A stretch of DNA of 42,759 bases from Novosphingobium sediminicola. GTDB taxonomy: Bacteria > Pseudomonadota > Alphaproteobacteria > Sphingomonadales > Sphingomonadaceae. Under the pieces are notes generated by a model. That model did not search any database. It was not told the DNA's origin and saw only the letters and a program-made list of their open reading frames with translations. The position numbers and the translations under genes were made by a program. Location of the stretch: positions 1-42,759 of the forward strand of contig NZ_JACIDX010000027.1 in NCBI RefSeq assembly GCF_014196525.1, in the 5' to 3' direction. Positions 1 through 7,970 of this stretch are shown one piece after another (the stretch's first letter is position 1; every line of letters begins with the position of its first letter).

Positions 1-156
1 GCCTGCATTTCCGAACGCCGCGCCATCGAGATCATCGCCGACGGCAAACCCACCACGCCCTTCATGCATTTTGGCGACACCATCCGCATGGAGGCCATCA
101 CCTCCACAGGCGCAAAACCCTTCGGCGCCATCGATCAGGGGGTTGTGCAGGCCTAA
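1..156 (+). CDS. Fumarylacetoacetate hydrolase (FAH) family protein, C-terminal fragment
   Basis: Reading frame 1 is open from the window edge to TAA at 154-156 and gives 51 residues. They include 'FMHFGDTIRME' and end 'FGAIDQGVVQA', the usual C-terminus of FAH-family hydrolases and hydratases (barrel strand with GDTIRME, then a FGAIDQ tail). The family hydrolyses or hydrates acyl-pyruvate-type products of aromatic ring cleavage. The start and catalytic region lie outside the window. The gene converges on the DeoR gene, with stop codons overlapping by four bases. A second, complete FAH gene lies at 18314-19141. Family call is fairly secure; the substrate is unknown. Confidence 0.75.
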   Translation, partial: ACISERRAIEIIADGKPTTPFMHFGDTIRMEAITSTGAKPFGAIDQGVVQA

Positions 157-932
157 GCGATAATCAGCCGCACCCCCGCGCCGCGCACCATATCGGCCTG
201 CGCGGGGGTGATGCCGGCATCGGTAATCAGCACATCCACCTCATCCAGCCCGCAGACGATCACGCCCGAGGATGAGGCGAATTTGCTGGAATCGACCAGC
301 AGGATCACCTGTTCAGCCCGGTCCACCAACCTGCGCTCGGCGGCGACAAGGATGATGTCATGCTGCATCACGCCTTGTTGGCCCACGGCGGCGGCCCCCA
401 TGAACAATTTGGGCGCATGGAAGCGCGGCATTGAATCCTCGCCCGCAGGCGCAAGGATGATGTTCTGTTCGCGAAACACGCTGCCCGAGGGGACGAGAAT
501 ACGCGTGCCTTTCTGCGGCAGCAGGCCGTTGACGATATGGAGCGAATTGGTCAGCACCTGAAGGTCGAGCCCGTCGAGATGCGGACACATCTGGACCGTG
601 GTGCTGCCCCCGTCGATCATGATGCCCTCGCCCGGTTCGCACAGGGCGGCGGCGGCCCGGCCAATCGCCTGCTTGGCGGCAAGGTTGATCGTGATCGACT
701 GATCAAACGGCGTGCCCAGCAAGGCCGCGCCCGAAGGCTCGGCCTCGTCAGCCTCACTCAGCTTGGCCCCGCCATGGACGCGCTGCAACAGGCCCTCGGC
801 CTCCATCCGCGTCAGATCGCGGCGGATCGTGGCGGGCGAGGCGTCGAGGCGGCTTTCCAGATCGCGATAAGACACGAAGCCGGATGGGGCCAGCGCTTCG
901 AGAATCAGCCTTTCGCGTTCGGTTGCATGCAT
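153..932 (-). CDS. DeoR/GlpR-family transcriptional regulator of the rhamnose operon
   Basis: The 259-residue protein has an N-terminal DeoR winged helix (about residues 5-60; 'ASPATIRRDLTRME' is the recognition region, followed by 'RVHGGA'). A C-terminal sugar-phosphate-sensing DeoRC domain follows, with 'IMIDGGSTT' and 'LTNSL'. Length is typical of the family. It is the last gene of the minus-strand kinase-lldD-rhaT group, 82 bp after rhaT. DeoR regulators control rhamnose genes in several bacteria and usually respond to a phosphorylated intermediate, so rhamnulose-1-phosphate is a reasonable but unproven effector. Tandem repeats in the divergent promoter at 4751-4773 are its likely targets. 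A dyad lies just upstream at 953-983. Confidence 0.9.
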   Translation of the reverse strand: MHATERERLILEALAPSGFVSYRDLESRLDASPATIRRDLTRMEAEGLLQRVHGGAKLSEADEAEPSGAALLGTPFDQSITINLAAKQAIGRAAAALCEPGEGIMIDGGSTTVQMCPHLDGLDLQVLTNSLHIVNGLLPQKGTRILVPSGSVFREQNIILAPAGEDSMPRFHAPKLFMGAAAVGQQGVMQHDIILVAAERRLVDRAEQVILLVDSSKFASSSGVIVCGLDEVDVLITDAGITPAQADMVRGAGVRLIIA

Positions 933-952
933 GAATTGTGTCGCCCCATCCC

Positions 953-983
953 CATAGACTCTCGCCCGAACCGACAGTCTATG
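953..983. promoter_or_regulatory. 8-bp inverted repeat between rhaT and the DeoR gene
   Basis: CATAGACT (953-960) and AGTCTATG (976-983) are a perfect inverted repeat with a 15-base spacer, about 20 bases upstream of the DeoR start. No run of T follows on either strand. It could be an RNA hairpin that lowers read-through into the regulator gene, or an operator. The repeat is directly visible; its role is not. Confidence 0.4.
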
Positions 984-1014
984 CCGTCAAATTCGCGCAA
1001 AAGCCATCATACTA

Positions 1015-2073
1015 TCAACCGGCGGCCAACATATTGCCGCCGCCGATCACCACGGTCGCCCCGATCAACAGGCCGATCCCGCCCCACACCAGCGAGCGCG
1101 TGCGACGCGATGTGCCCAGCCATTCCTTGAGCGCAAAGCCCCAGAGCGTGGAAAACAGGATGATGCTGGCCATATGCAGCGTCCAACTGGAAAAGCCATA
1201 CTTACCCATCTGGCTCTCGCCCATGGTGTAGAAGAAGAACTGGCCATACCACAGCGTGCCGCCCAGCGCCGCCAGCAGCCAGTTGCGCAGCAAAGGCGCG
1301 CGCGGCTGGGCCACATCATTGGACGCGCCGAAGAATTGCCCAAGGCTGCGGTTCTTCACGATCAGCCAGGCGCACCACAAAGCATTGGTGGTCAGCCCGC
1401 CCAGCAGCACGACGCACAGCACCGGCAAGCCTTGCGAGAGCGGATCGGTGCCGGCCGCCAGCGTCAGGTCGCGGATTGGCTGCCCGGCGTCCAGCCCCCA
1501 TGCGAAACAGCCCGACATCACGCCCGAGAAGGTCGCGATCGCCAGACCCTTTTTCAGGTCGAATTCGGCCACCGCCTCGCCGCTGGCCACTTCGCGCGAT
1601 TTGGCCGCGCCGCCGCGCGCCACTATGACAATGCCCACCAGCGTGATGACAATGCCCAAGAGCGTCAATTGCCCGCTGGTCTTGGCTGCGATTTCGCCCA
1701 TCGTGCCGTGAAAGATCGGCGGCCCCAAAGTGCCGATCACCGTGGTCAGGCCCAGCGCCACCGCCATGCCCAGCGACAGGCCCAGATAGCGCATGGTCAG
1801 GCCAAAGGTCAGCCCGCCAAAGCCCCACATCACGCCCCAGAACCAGCACCACGCCAGCGTCTCACGCGGGGCAGCGGCCAGCACGCCCAGCAGGTCATTG
1901 GTGCGCAGCGAGGCGAACAGCCATGGCGCGATCAGCCAACTGAACAGCCCGCCCGCCAGCCAGAACACTTCCCAGTTCCACGAACGGATGCGCCGATAGG
2001 GCACATAGAAACTGGCCGAGGAAAAACCCCCGATCCAGTGAAACACCACGCCCAGCGCCGGATTAGGCACCAT
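1015..2073 (-). CDS. rhaT: L-rhamnose/H+ symporter RhaT
   Basis: The 352-residue hydrophobic protein has about ten membrane segments and RhaT-type sequence throughout: the start 'NPALGVVFHWIGG', 'SFYVPYRR' near residue 25, and 'VMWGFGGLTFGLTMRYLG' in the middle. Length is close to the E. coli protein (344). RhaT imports L-rhamnose across the inner membrane with protons. It sits 21 bases downstream of lldD and upstream of the DeoR regulator on the same strand, fitting a rhamnose operon. No other inner-membrane sugar transporter was recognised in the window. Confidence 0.95.
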   Translation of the reverse strand: MVPNPALGVVFHWIGGFSSASFYVPYRRIRSWNWEVFWLAGGLFSWLIAPWLFASLRTNDLLGVLAAAPRETLAWCWFWGVMWGFGGLTFGLTMRYLGLSLGMAVALGLTTVIGTLGPPIFHGTMGEIAAKTSGQLTLLGIVITLVGIVIVARGGAAKSREVASGEAVAEFDLKKGLAIATFSGVMSGCFAWGLDAGQPIRDLTLAAGTDPLSQGLPVLCVVLLGGLTTNALWCAWLIVKNRSLGQFFGASNDVAQPRAPLLRNWLLAALGGTLWYGQFFFYTMGESQMGKYGFSSWTLHMASIILFSTLWGFALKEWLGTSRRTRSLVWGGIGLLIGATVVIGGGNMLAAG

Positions 2074-2094
2074 GAAACTCTCCCTCTTATATCG

Positions 2095-3234
2095 TTATGC
2101 GAGGATTTCTCGCGTGATCTGGTCAATGCTGGTGCAGCCCGTCAGCGCCATGGCGACGCGCATTTCGGCGGTGATGATGTCGAGCATTTTCGACACGCCC
2201 GCCTCACCCTTTGCCGCCAAGGCATAGGACCACGCCCGGCCCAGCAGCACTCCCCGCGCGCCCAGCGCCAGCATCCGCACCACGTCCAGCCCCGAACGCA
2301 CCCCGCCATCGGCCAGCACGGTCAGATCATCGCCCACCGCATCGGCAATCGGCGGCAGCGCGCGCGCGCTGGACAGCACGCCATCCAATTGCCGCCCGCC
2401 ATGGTTGGACACGACGATGCCGTCGGCGCCCAGCTTGGACGCTTCCCTGGCGTCTTCGGGGTCAAGGATGCCCTTGATGATCAAAGGCCCCTTCCATTCG
2501 CTGCGGATGAAATCGAGGTCGCGCCAGTTGATGCTGGGGTCGAAATTGTTGCGCATCCAGGCGAAGAAATCCTCGATGCCGGTATTGCCTTTCAGCACCG
2601 GGGCGACATTGCCCAGATGATGCGGGCGGCCCATGACGCCCACGTCCCATGCCCATTCGGGCCGCACCATGGCCTGACCCACGCGCCATGCCGCGCCCTT
2701 CATGCCGCCGCTGCCCGCCAAACCGGTGTGGTAATCGCGGTAGCGGCTGCCGGGCACGGGCATGTCCACGGTGAAGACCAGCGCGCTGCATTGCGCCTCG
2801 ACGGCCTGGGCCAGCAGGTCCTTCATGAACGCGCGGTCGCGGATCATGTAGAGCTGGAACCAGAACGGCTTGGTCGCCGCCGCCGACACTTCGGGCAGCG
2901 CGCAGGCCGAGACGGTGGAAAGCGTGAAGGGAATGTCCGCCTTATTCGCCGCGCGCACTGCTTGGGCCTCGCCCCGCCGTGCATTGAGGCCCGCAAGGCC
3001 CACCGGGGCCAGCGCCACCGGCAAAGCCTGCTTCACCCCGAACAGCGTGGTCGACATGTCGATCTTCGACACATCGCGCAAAACCCGCTGACGCAGCGCC
3101 AGATGGGCCAGATCCTCGGCATTCTTGCGCAAGGTCACTTCGCCATAGCTTCCCCCGTCCATATATTCGAACAGGAAGCGCGGCAGGCGGCGGCGGGCGG
3201 CCTCGCGGAAATCAGCGACAGAAGCGATAATCAT
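2095..3234 (-). CDS. lldD: L-lactate dehydrogenase (FMN-dependent, LldD)
   Basis: The 379-residue protein follows E. coli LldD closely along its length: start 'MIIASVADFREAARRRLP', 'EYMDGGSYGE', 'LAPVGLAGLNARRGE', 'WFQLYMIRDR', 'VIKGILDPEDA'-like segment and the active-site 'SNHGGRQLDG' with the proton-abstracting His. The C-terminal tail is slightly shorter than in E. coli. The enzyme oxidises L-lactate to pyruvate and passes electrons to the quinone pool. Here it would consume the L-lactate made from rhamnose by the bifunctional aldolase/dehydrogenase at 4861-6969. Its ATG overlaps the kinase stop by four bases (ATGA), so the two are translationally coupled. Confidence 0.93.
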   Translation of the reverse strand: MIIASVADFREAARRRLPRFLFEYMDGGSYGEVTLRKNAEDLAHLALRQRVLRDVSKIDMSTTLFGVKQALPVALAPVGLAGLNARRGEAQAVRAANKADIPFTLSTVSACALPEVSAAATKPFWFQLYMIRDRAFMKDLLAQAVEAQCSALVFTVDMPVPGSRYRDYHTGLAGSGGMKGAAWRVGQAMVRPEWAWDVGVMGRPHHLGNVAPVLKGNTGIEDFFAWMRNNFDPSINWRDLDFIRSEWKGPLIIKGILDPEDAREASKLGADGIVVSNHGGRQLDGVLSSARALPPIADAVGDDLTVLADGGVRSGLDVVRMLALGARGVLLGRAWSYALAAKGEAGVSKMLDIITAEMRVAMALTGCTSIDQITREILA

Positions 3235-4622
3235 GCGTTGCTTTCCTTGGGCATCTCCAGCCGGGCCAGCCAGCGGTTGCGATAGGTGTCGAGATCGGCG
3301 TCCAGCGGCTCGATCCTGCGCAACTCCCCTTCGGGCATCAGCGCGGGATCGATCAGGCGGATCGCGCCGAAACTGACATCATTATGCGCGCTGCCAACAA
3401 AAACCTGCGTCTTGGGGCGCAGCGCGGCCAGCGCGCGGACAAAGACCTCTGCCTCGGCAAAGCGGCCCTCGACCAGCAGGCGCTCGTCCGATCCGATCAG
3501 ATCGAGCGCCTGATCCGCCACCAGCGCGGCATAGAGGCAGGCACCGGCGCGGCGCTCGTACCAATCCTCGGGCTGGTTGACCCAGCCGCCTTGCCCATCG
3601 GGATAAGGCCCGCATCCCGGCGCCAGCGTCGGCATATGCATCGCGCCCGATGCCAGCACAGCGGGCACAGCGGCCAGCAGCAAAGGCTGATCGGGCTTGA
3701 TGTCCACCCGACGGGTGTCGATCTCGATCAGCGCCTCGATCTCGCGCCCGCCCATGAAGCGCGCCGAGGGAACCGGGCGCCCATAGGCATCGACATTGAC
3801 GAGGCAATCACGCGCCTCGGGCAGATCGGCCGTGGCGATGGGCGTGGCGGGCAGACGCATGGCGATGAACCATGTGCCGGTGGACAGGACGGTCGCCTCG
3901 TTGCGGGCGATTTCCGTGAAACCACGCGCCGCCATCAGCGCTGCATTGGAATCATGCAGACCCGCCAAGACGCGCACCGTCTCAGGCAATCCCGTGGCCG
4001 CGGCCAGCGCCGGGCTGATCGTGCCCAGCACATCGCCGGCCTTCACAACGGGCGCAAAACGCTGATCCCAGCCCTGCCCCTTGGCCAGATCGGACCAGTC
4101 GCCCGCATCCGGATTCCACAGGTCGGAATGACAACCCAGCGAAGTGACCTCACTGGCGGCAACGCCCGAAAGCCACCATGCCCAATATTGTGCCCAAGGC
4201 ACCAGCGTGGCGCGCGCCATCGCATCGGGATACAACTCGCCAGCCCACCAGACATGGGCGCCGAAATTCAGCCCCTGCGGCAGGGCGGGCGATCCGGTTT
4301 GCGCGAAAGGCGAGCGGGCCGCGCGATAGGCCTCCATCGTGGACTGCGGCGGGGCGGCCTCGTAATCAATGGGGGCAAAGGCGAGCGCGCCATCGAGGAT
4401 CGCCGCAAAGCCCGCACCATGCCCGACCGGCACGATATATTCCACGCCGCTGTCTGCATGGCCGCGCAGGACACCGGTGGCCCAATCGGCAATGCCCGCC
4501 GCATCAAGGCGCGCAATGCCGCCTTCCTCGCATTTGGCATTGGGGCGCACCTGCCGGTCCAGCAATTGCCCCTCGCGCGACCACAGGGTGATCTTCGACA
4601 TCGTCTTGCCGATGTCGATCAC
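3231..4622 (-). CDS. FGGY-family carbohydrate kinase, probable L-rhamnulokinase
   Basis: From the GTG at 4622 the protein has 463 residues and begins right at the phosphate-binding 'IDIGKTMSK'; the second-domain ATP motif 'NEATVLSTGTWF' is also visible. FGGY kinases phosphorylate sugars. The gene is divergent from the rhamnulose-1-phosphate aldolase and upstream of lldD and rhaT, so it should supply the rhamnulokinase step. The GTG removes most of the first beta strand. The frame is open upstream to a TAA at about 4704 and encodes 'GWAPKGWAVV' just before it. A CTG at 4671-4673, six bases after an AGGGAGAG ribosome site, may be the true start; no ATG, GTG or TTG lies between. Exact sugar specificity is inferred from context. 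Confidence 0.88.
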   Translation of the reverse strand: MIDIGKTMSKITLWSREGQLLDRQVRPNAKCEEGGIARLDAAGIADWATGVLRGHADSGVEYIVPVGHGAGFAAILDGALAFAPIDYEAAPPQSTMEAYRAARSPFAQTGSPALPQGLNFGAHVWWAGELYPDAMARATLVPWAQYWAWWLSGVAASEVTSLGCHSDLWNPDAGDWSDLAKGQGWDQRFAPVVKAGDVLGTISPALAAATGLPETVRVLAGLHDSNAALMAARGFTEIARNEATVLSTGTWFIAMRLPATPIATADLPEARDCLVNVDAYGRPVPSARFMGGREIEALIEIDTRRVDIKPDQPLLLAAVPAVLASGAMHMPTLAPGCGPYPDGQGGWVNQPEDWYERRAGACLYAALVADQALDLIGSDERLLVEGRFAEAEVFVRALAALRPKTQVFVGSAHNDVSFGAIRLIDPALMPEGELRRIEPLDADLDTYRNRWLARLEMPKESNA

Positions 4623-4712
4623 GACAGCCCAACCTTTAGGTGCCCAACCCTGTTGCTCAGAAACCTGTGTCAGAACGCTCTCCCTGTCGCGCCCGATAGC
4701 GCCTTATTCCGG

Positions 4713-4837
4713 TTCGCGCCGCAAGCGCGAAATCATGCTGCATGTGCGAAATTGATCGTTTGATTGATCGTTTATGATTGTTGAATATCGAATCTGATTG
4801 CCAAAGGGAAGCAGATTCGTTAGGAGGCCGATCAAAC
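4713..4837. promoter_or_regulatory. Divergent rhamnose promoter/operator region with direct repeats
   Basis: Between the kinase and the aldolase gene lies an AT-richer stretch. ATTGATCGTTT occurs at 4751-4761 and again at 4763-4773, a 12-bp period (about one helix turn), followed by a weaker copy near 4775-4785. GATCAAAC at 4830-4837 is close to the reverse complement of the core. Upstream are a TTCGCGC/GCGCGAA dyad (4713-4719/4725-4731) and GCGAAAT repeated at 4727-4733 and 4746-4752. DeoR-family proteins often bind tandem or repeated half-sites, so this is the likely operator for the DeoR protein at 153-932. No clear -35/-10 pair could be assigned. Confidence 0.6.
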
Positions 4838-4860
4838 AGACCCCATGGGAGCAAATTTCC

Positions 4861-6969
4861 GTGACAAACTCAGCGATTCCCGCCCCTGCCATTCCTTTCG
4901 CCGTCCCCACCAGCCGCTGGGACGACGCCCACGCTGCAACCCTCAGCCCCGAAGAACTGCTGCTCTATCGTTCCAACCTGCTGGGCAGCGATCTGACCGT
5001 CACCAATTTCGGCGGCGGCAACACTTCGGCCAAGCTGACGGGCACCGATCCTCTCACCGGTGAAACTGTCGACGTGCTGTGGGTCAAGGGTTCGGGCGGC
5101 GACATCGGCTCGATGAAGCTCGATGGCTTTTCCACGCTCTATCAGGAAAAGCTGCTGGGCCTGGAAGCGCATTACAATGGCCCGGAAGATGACGACAAGA
5201 TGGTCGGCTATCTGCCCCATTGCACGTTCAACCTGAACGGTCGCGCCGCCTCGATCGACACGCCGCTGCACTCGCTGCTGCCTTTTGCCCATGTCGATCA
5301 CGTTCACCCCGATGCGATCATCGCGCTGGCAGCCTCCTCGGGCGGCGAAGCAGCGACCAAGGAAATCTGGGGCGGCAAGATCGGTTGGCTGCCCTGGAAG
5401 CGTCCCGGCTATACGCTGGGCACGATGCTGCGCGATTTCCAGCGCGCCAACCCCGGCGTGCAGGGCGTGATGATGGCCAGCCACGGCATCATCTGCTGGG
5501 CCGACAGCGCCAAGGAATGCTATGAGCACACCGTCAGCCTGATTGCGGATGCGGCCAAGTATTTGAACGCCAAGATGGAAGGCAAGGCCGCTTTCGGTGG
5601 TCAGGTCGTCGCCCCCAACCCTGATCGCGCCGCGATCGCCGCCGATCTGATGCCGCGTCTGCGTGGTTTCATGACGGGCAGCCGCCGCAAGCTGGGCCAT
5701 TATTCGGACGATGCCGAAGCGCTGGAATTCGTGGGTTCGGCCAAGTTTGAAGAGCTGGCCGCGCTGGGTACTTCCTGCCCCGACCACTTTCTGCGCACCA
5801 AGATCGCGCCGCTGACGCTCGATCCCGCCCGTCTGCAGGACGACGCCTATCTGGCCGAAAAGATCAGCGCCTACCGCGATTTTTACGCCGCCTATTACGA
5901 GCGCTGCAAGCGCTCCAACAGCCCCGCCATGCGCGACCCCAACCCGGTCGTCGTGCTGGTGCCCGGCGTTGGCCGCATCACCTTCGCCACCGACAAGACC
6001 ACCGCGCGTCTGGCCGGTGAATTCTACGGCAATGCCATCAACGTGATGCGCGGCGCCGAGGCGATTGGCGACTACATTGCTCTTGACGAGCAGGAAGCCT
6101 TCGACATCGAATACTGGCTGCTCGAAGAAGCCAAGCTGCAGCGCATGCCCGCCCCCAAGCCGCAGGTCGGCCGCGTGGCCTTCGTCACCGGCGGCGCCGG
6201 CGGCATCGGTGCGGCGACCGCTGCGCGCTTCCTCAAGGAAGGCGCCTGCGTGGTGCTGGCCGACCGTGACGCCAATGCGGTTGAGGAAGTCCGCGCCGGT
6301 TTCGCCAAGCAGTTCGGCAAGGACGTTGTCCGCGCCGTCACCTGCGACGTGACCGACGAAGCACAGGTGAAGGCCGGTTTCGACACCGCCGCGCGCGAAT
6401 TTGGCGGTCTGGACGTGGTGGTCGCCAATGCGGGCATCGCTTCCTCGGCGCCCATCGAGCAGACCACGGTGGAACTGTGGGATCGCAACTTCGACGTGCT
6501 GGCGCAGGGTTATTTCCTCACCGCCAAGCATGCCTGGGGCCTGCTCAAGCGCATGAAGGATCTGGGCGGCACCAGCCTCGTGTTCATCGGTTCGAAGAAT
6601 GCCGTGGCCGCCGCTGCTGGCGCCAGCGCCTATGCCAGCGCCAAGGCCGCCGCGAACCATCTGGGCCGCTGCCTCGCGCTGGAAGGCGCGCCCGAAGGCA
6701 TCCGCGTCAACATCGTCAACCCCGACGCCGTCATCAAGGGCAGCAAGATCTGGGACGGCGACTGGCGCAAGGAGCGCGCCGCCTCGAACAAGATTGATGC
6801 TGGCGAAGAGCTGGAAGCGCATTACCGCAACCGCTCGATGCTCAAGCGCGACGTGCTGCCCGATGACATCGCCGAAGCGGCCTATTTCCTTGGCTCGGAA
6901 GCCTCGGCAAAGTCGACCGGCAACATGATCAACGTGGACGCAGGCAACGTGCAGGCCTTCACGCGCTGA
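4861..6969 (+). CDS. rhaEW: Bifunctional rhamnulose-1-phosphate aldolase / L-lactaldehyde dehydrogenase
   Basis: This 702-residue fusion starts at GTG 4861, nine bases after GGGAG; the frame extends upstream but that part looks non-coding. The N-terminal class II aldolase/adducin domain (about 20-400) carries a metal-site cluster 'HVDHVHPD' (H144, H147, H149) and 'SHGIICW'. The C-terminal short-chain dehydrogenase (about 435-702) has 'TGGAGGIG' (443-450) and the catalytic YASAK (Y591, K595). Such RhaEW fusions split L-rhamnulose-1-phosphate into DHAP and L-lactaldehyde, then oxidise the aldehyde to L-lactate. Codon use is markedly biased toward C-ending and GGT/CGT codons, suggesting high expression. 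It leads the operon with the esterase and rhaI. Confidence 0.95.
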   Translation: MTNSAIPAPAIPFAVPTSRWDDAHAATLSPEELLLYRSNLLGSDLTVTNFGGGNTSAKLTGTDPLTGETVDVLWVKGSGGDIGSMKLDGFSTLYQEKLLGLEAHYNGPEDDDKMVGYLPHCTFNLNGRAASIDTPLHSLLPFAHVDHVHPDAIIALAASSGGEAATKEIWGGKIGWLPWKRPGYTLGTMLRDFQRANPGVQGVMMASHGIICWADSAKECYEHTVSLIADAAKYLNAKMEGKAAFGGQVVAPNPDRAAIAADLMPRLRGFMTGSRRKLGHYSDDAEALEFVGSAKFEELAALGTSCPDHFLRTKIAPLTLDPARLQDDAYLAEKISAYRDFYAAYYERCKRSNSPAMRDPNPVVVLVPGVGRITFATDKTTARLAGEFYGNAINVMRGAEAIGDYIALDEQEAFDIEYWLLEEAKLQRMPAPKPQVGRVAFVTGGAGGIGAATAARFLKEGACVVLADRDANAVEEVRAGFAKQFGKDVVRAVTCDVTDEAQVKAGFDTAAREFGGLDVVVANAGIASSAPIEQTTVELWDRNFDVLAQGYFLTAKHAWGLLKRMKDLGGTSLVFIGSKNAVAAAAGASAYASAKAAANHLGRCLALEGAPEGIRVNIVNPDAVIKGSKIWDGDWRKERAASNKIDAGEELEAHYRNRSMLKRDVLPDDIAEAAYFLGSEASAKSTGNMINVDAGNVQAFTR

Positions 6970-6980
6970 TGCGGATAATG

Positions 6981-7008
6981 CGGGGGCCGGGCCGACCGGC
7001 TCCCGTTT
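6981..7008 (+). terminator. GC-rich hairpin between rhaEW and the esterase gene
   Basis: CGGGGGCCGG (6981-6990) pairs with CCGGCTCCCG (6996-7005) over ten base pairs, including one G-U, with a five-base loop and a short TTT after it. It may be an attenuator or mRNA-stabilising hairpin inside the operon, leaving more rhaEW message than downstream message. The T run is too short to call a full terminator. Confidence 0.45.
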
Positions 7009-7022
7009 CCGGGGAGAGAAAG

Positions 7023-7970
7023 ATGCAAAAGACACAAAAGTGCGCATCTGCTTTGACGTTTCTGGGCCTTGCCCTTTGCGCCCCTGCGGCCATGGCGCAA
7101 ATGCCCGCGATGGTGCCTGCCGCAGCGCCCGCGGACGCCCATGCCATTCCGCTTTACGGGCGCGACAATCCCGGCGCGCTTTCCTCCGAAGTGTGGAGCA
7201 AGGCGGGCGGCGTGGATTACACCGTCCGCAATGTCACCTTCCCCACGCTGACCCCGGTTCTGCCCGCCAAGGGCAAGGGTAATGGCGCGGCCGTGGTGGT
7301 GGCGCCGGGCGGAGCCTTCATGCTGCTGGCGATGGATCATGAAGGCTGGAAGGTCGCCCGCGCTCTGGCGGCTAAGGGCATCACCGCCTTTATGCTGAAA
7401 TACCGTCTGACACCCACGCCCAAGGATGAGAAGGAAGCCGCCCCCTTCATGGGCGCGATGCTGGGCCGCGAACTGGCGCATCCGATGAATGGCGAACTGC
7501 TGGGCAAGAGCGACGCGCCCAAGGATGGCGCGGCTGCGATTGCCTATGTGCGCCAACATGCCGCGCAATATGGCATCGACCCCAGGCGCATCGGCATGAT
7601 CGGCTTTTCCGCAGGCGCAATGACCGCGCGGCGCGTGGCGATTGATGCGCCCGCCGCCGCCCGGCCCGATTTCCTGGGCTATATCTATGGCCCGCAGGAC
7701 GCCGAAACCGTGCCCGCCGATGCGCCGCCCATGTTCAATGCCATTGCACTCGACGATGGATTGTTTCCGTCGAAGGGTTTCCCCATCGCCTCGGCATGGA
7801 TGGAGGCCAAGCGCCCCGTTGAAATCCACGCCTATCAAAAGGGCAATCATGGCTTTGGCCTTGGCATGCCCGGCACCACGACCACTCTGGTTCTCGATCA
7901 ATTTACCGCATGGCTCGATATGAACGGCTTTTTGAAGCCGAGCCACTCTGCGCGAAAGGACAGCCAATGA
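7023..7970 (+). CDS. Secreted alpha/beta-hydrolase (BD-FAE / acetylxylan-esterase-like)
   Basis: The 315-residue protein starts at ATG 7023 after GGGGAGAG. It has a signal peptide ending near 'CAPAAMAQ' (about residue 26), so it is periplasmic or exported. The alpha/beta-hydrolase fold is shown by 'VVVAPGGAFM' (oxyanion hole), GFSAG with nucleophile S196, an acid near D244/D245 ('IALDDGLF') and H276 in 'GNHGFG'. Related enzymes deacylate sugars or plant polymers. Lying between two rhamnose genes, and overlapping rhaI by ATGA, it may remove acyl groups from rhamnosides before rhamnosidase action; this role is inferred. The substrate is unknown. Confidence 0.82.
   Translation: MQKTQKCASALTFLGLALCAPAAMAQMPAMVPAAAPADAHAIPLYGRDNPGALSSEVWSKAGGVDYTVRNVTFPTLTPVLPAKGKGNGAAVVVAPGGAFMLLAMDHEGWKVARALAAKGITAFMLKYRLTPTPKDEKEAAPFMGAMLGRELAHPMNGELLGKSDAPKDGAAAIAYVRQHAAQYGIDPRRIGMIGFSAGAMTARRVAIDAPAAARPDFLGYIYGPQDAETVPADAPPMFNAIALDDGLFPSKGFPIASAWMEAKRPVEIHAYQKGNHGFGLGMPGTTTTLVLDQFTAWLDMNGFLKPSHSARKDSQ

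Noticed and set aside
1174..3285. Long plus-strand frame opposite rhaT and lldD
   Set aside because: Low-complexity His/Arg/Gln-rich translation spanning two well-supported genes on the other strand.
4870..7047. Long minus-strand frame opposite the RhaEW gene
   Set aside because: It is an antisense shadow; the plus-strand product has full aldolase and SDR motifs.
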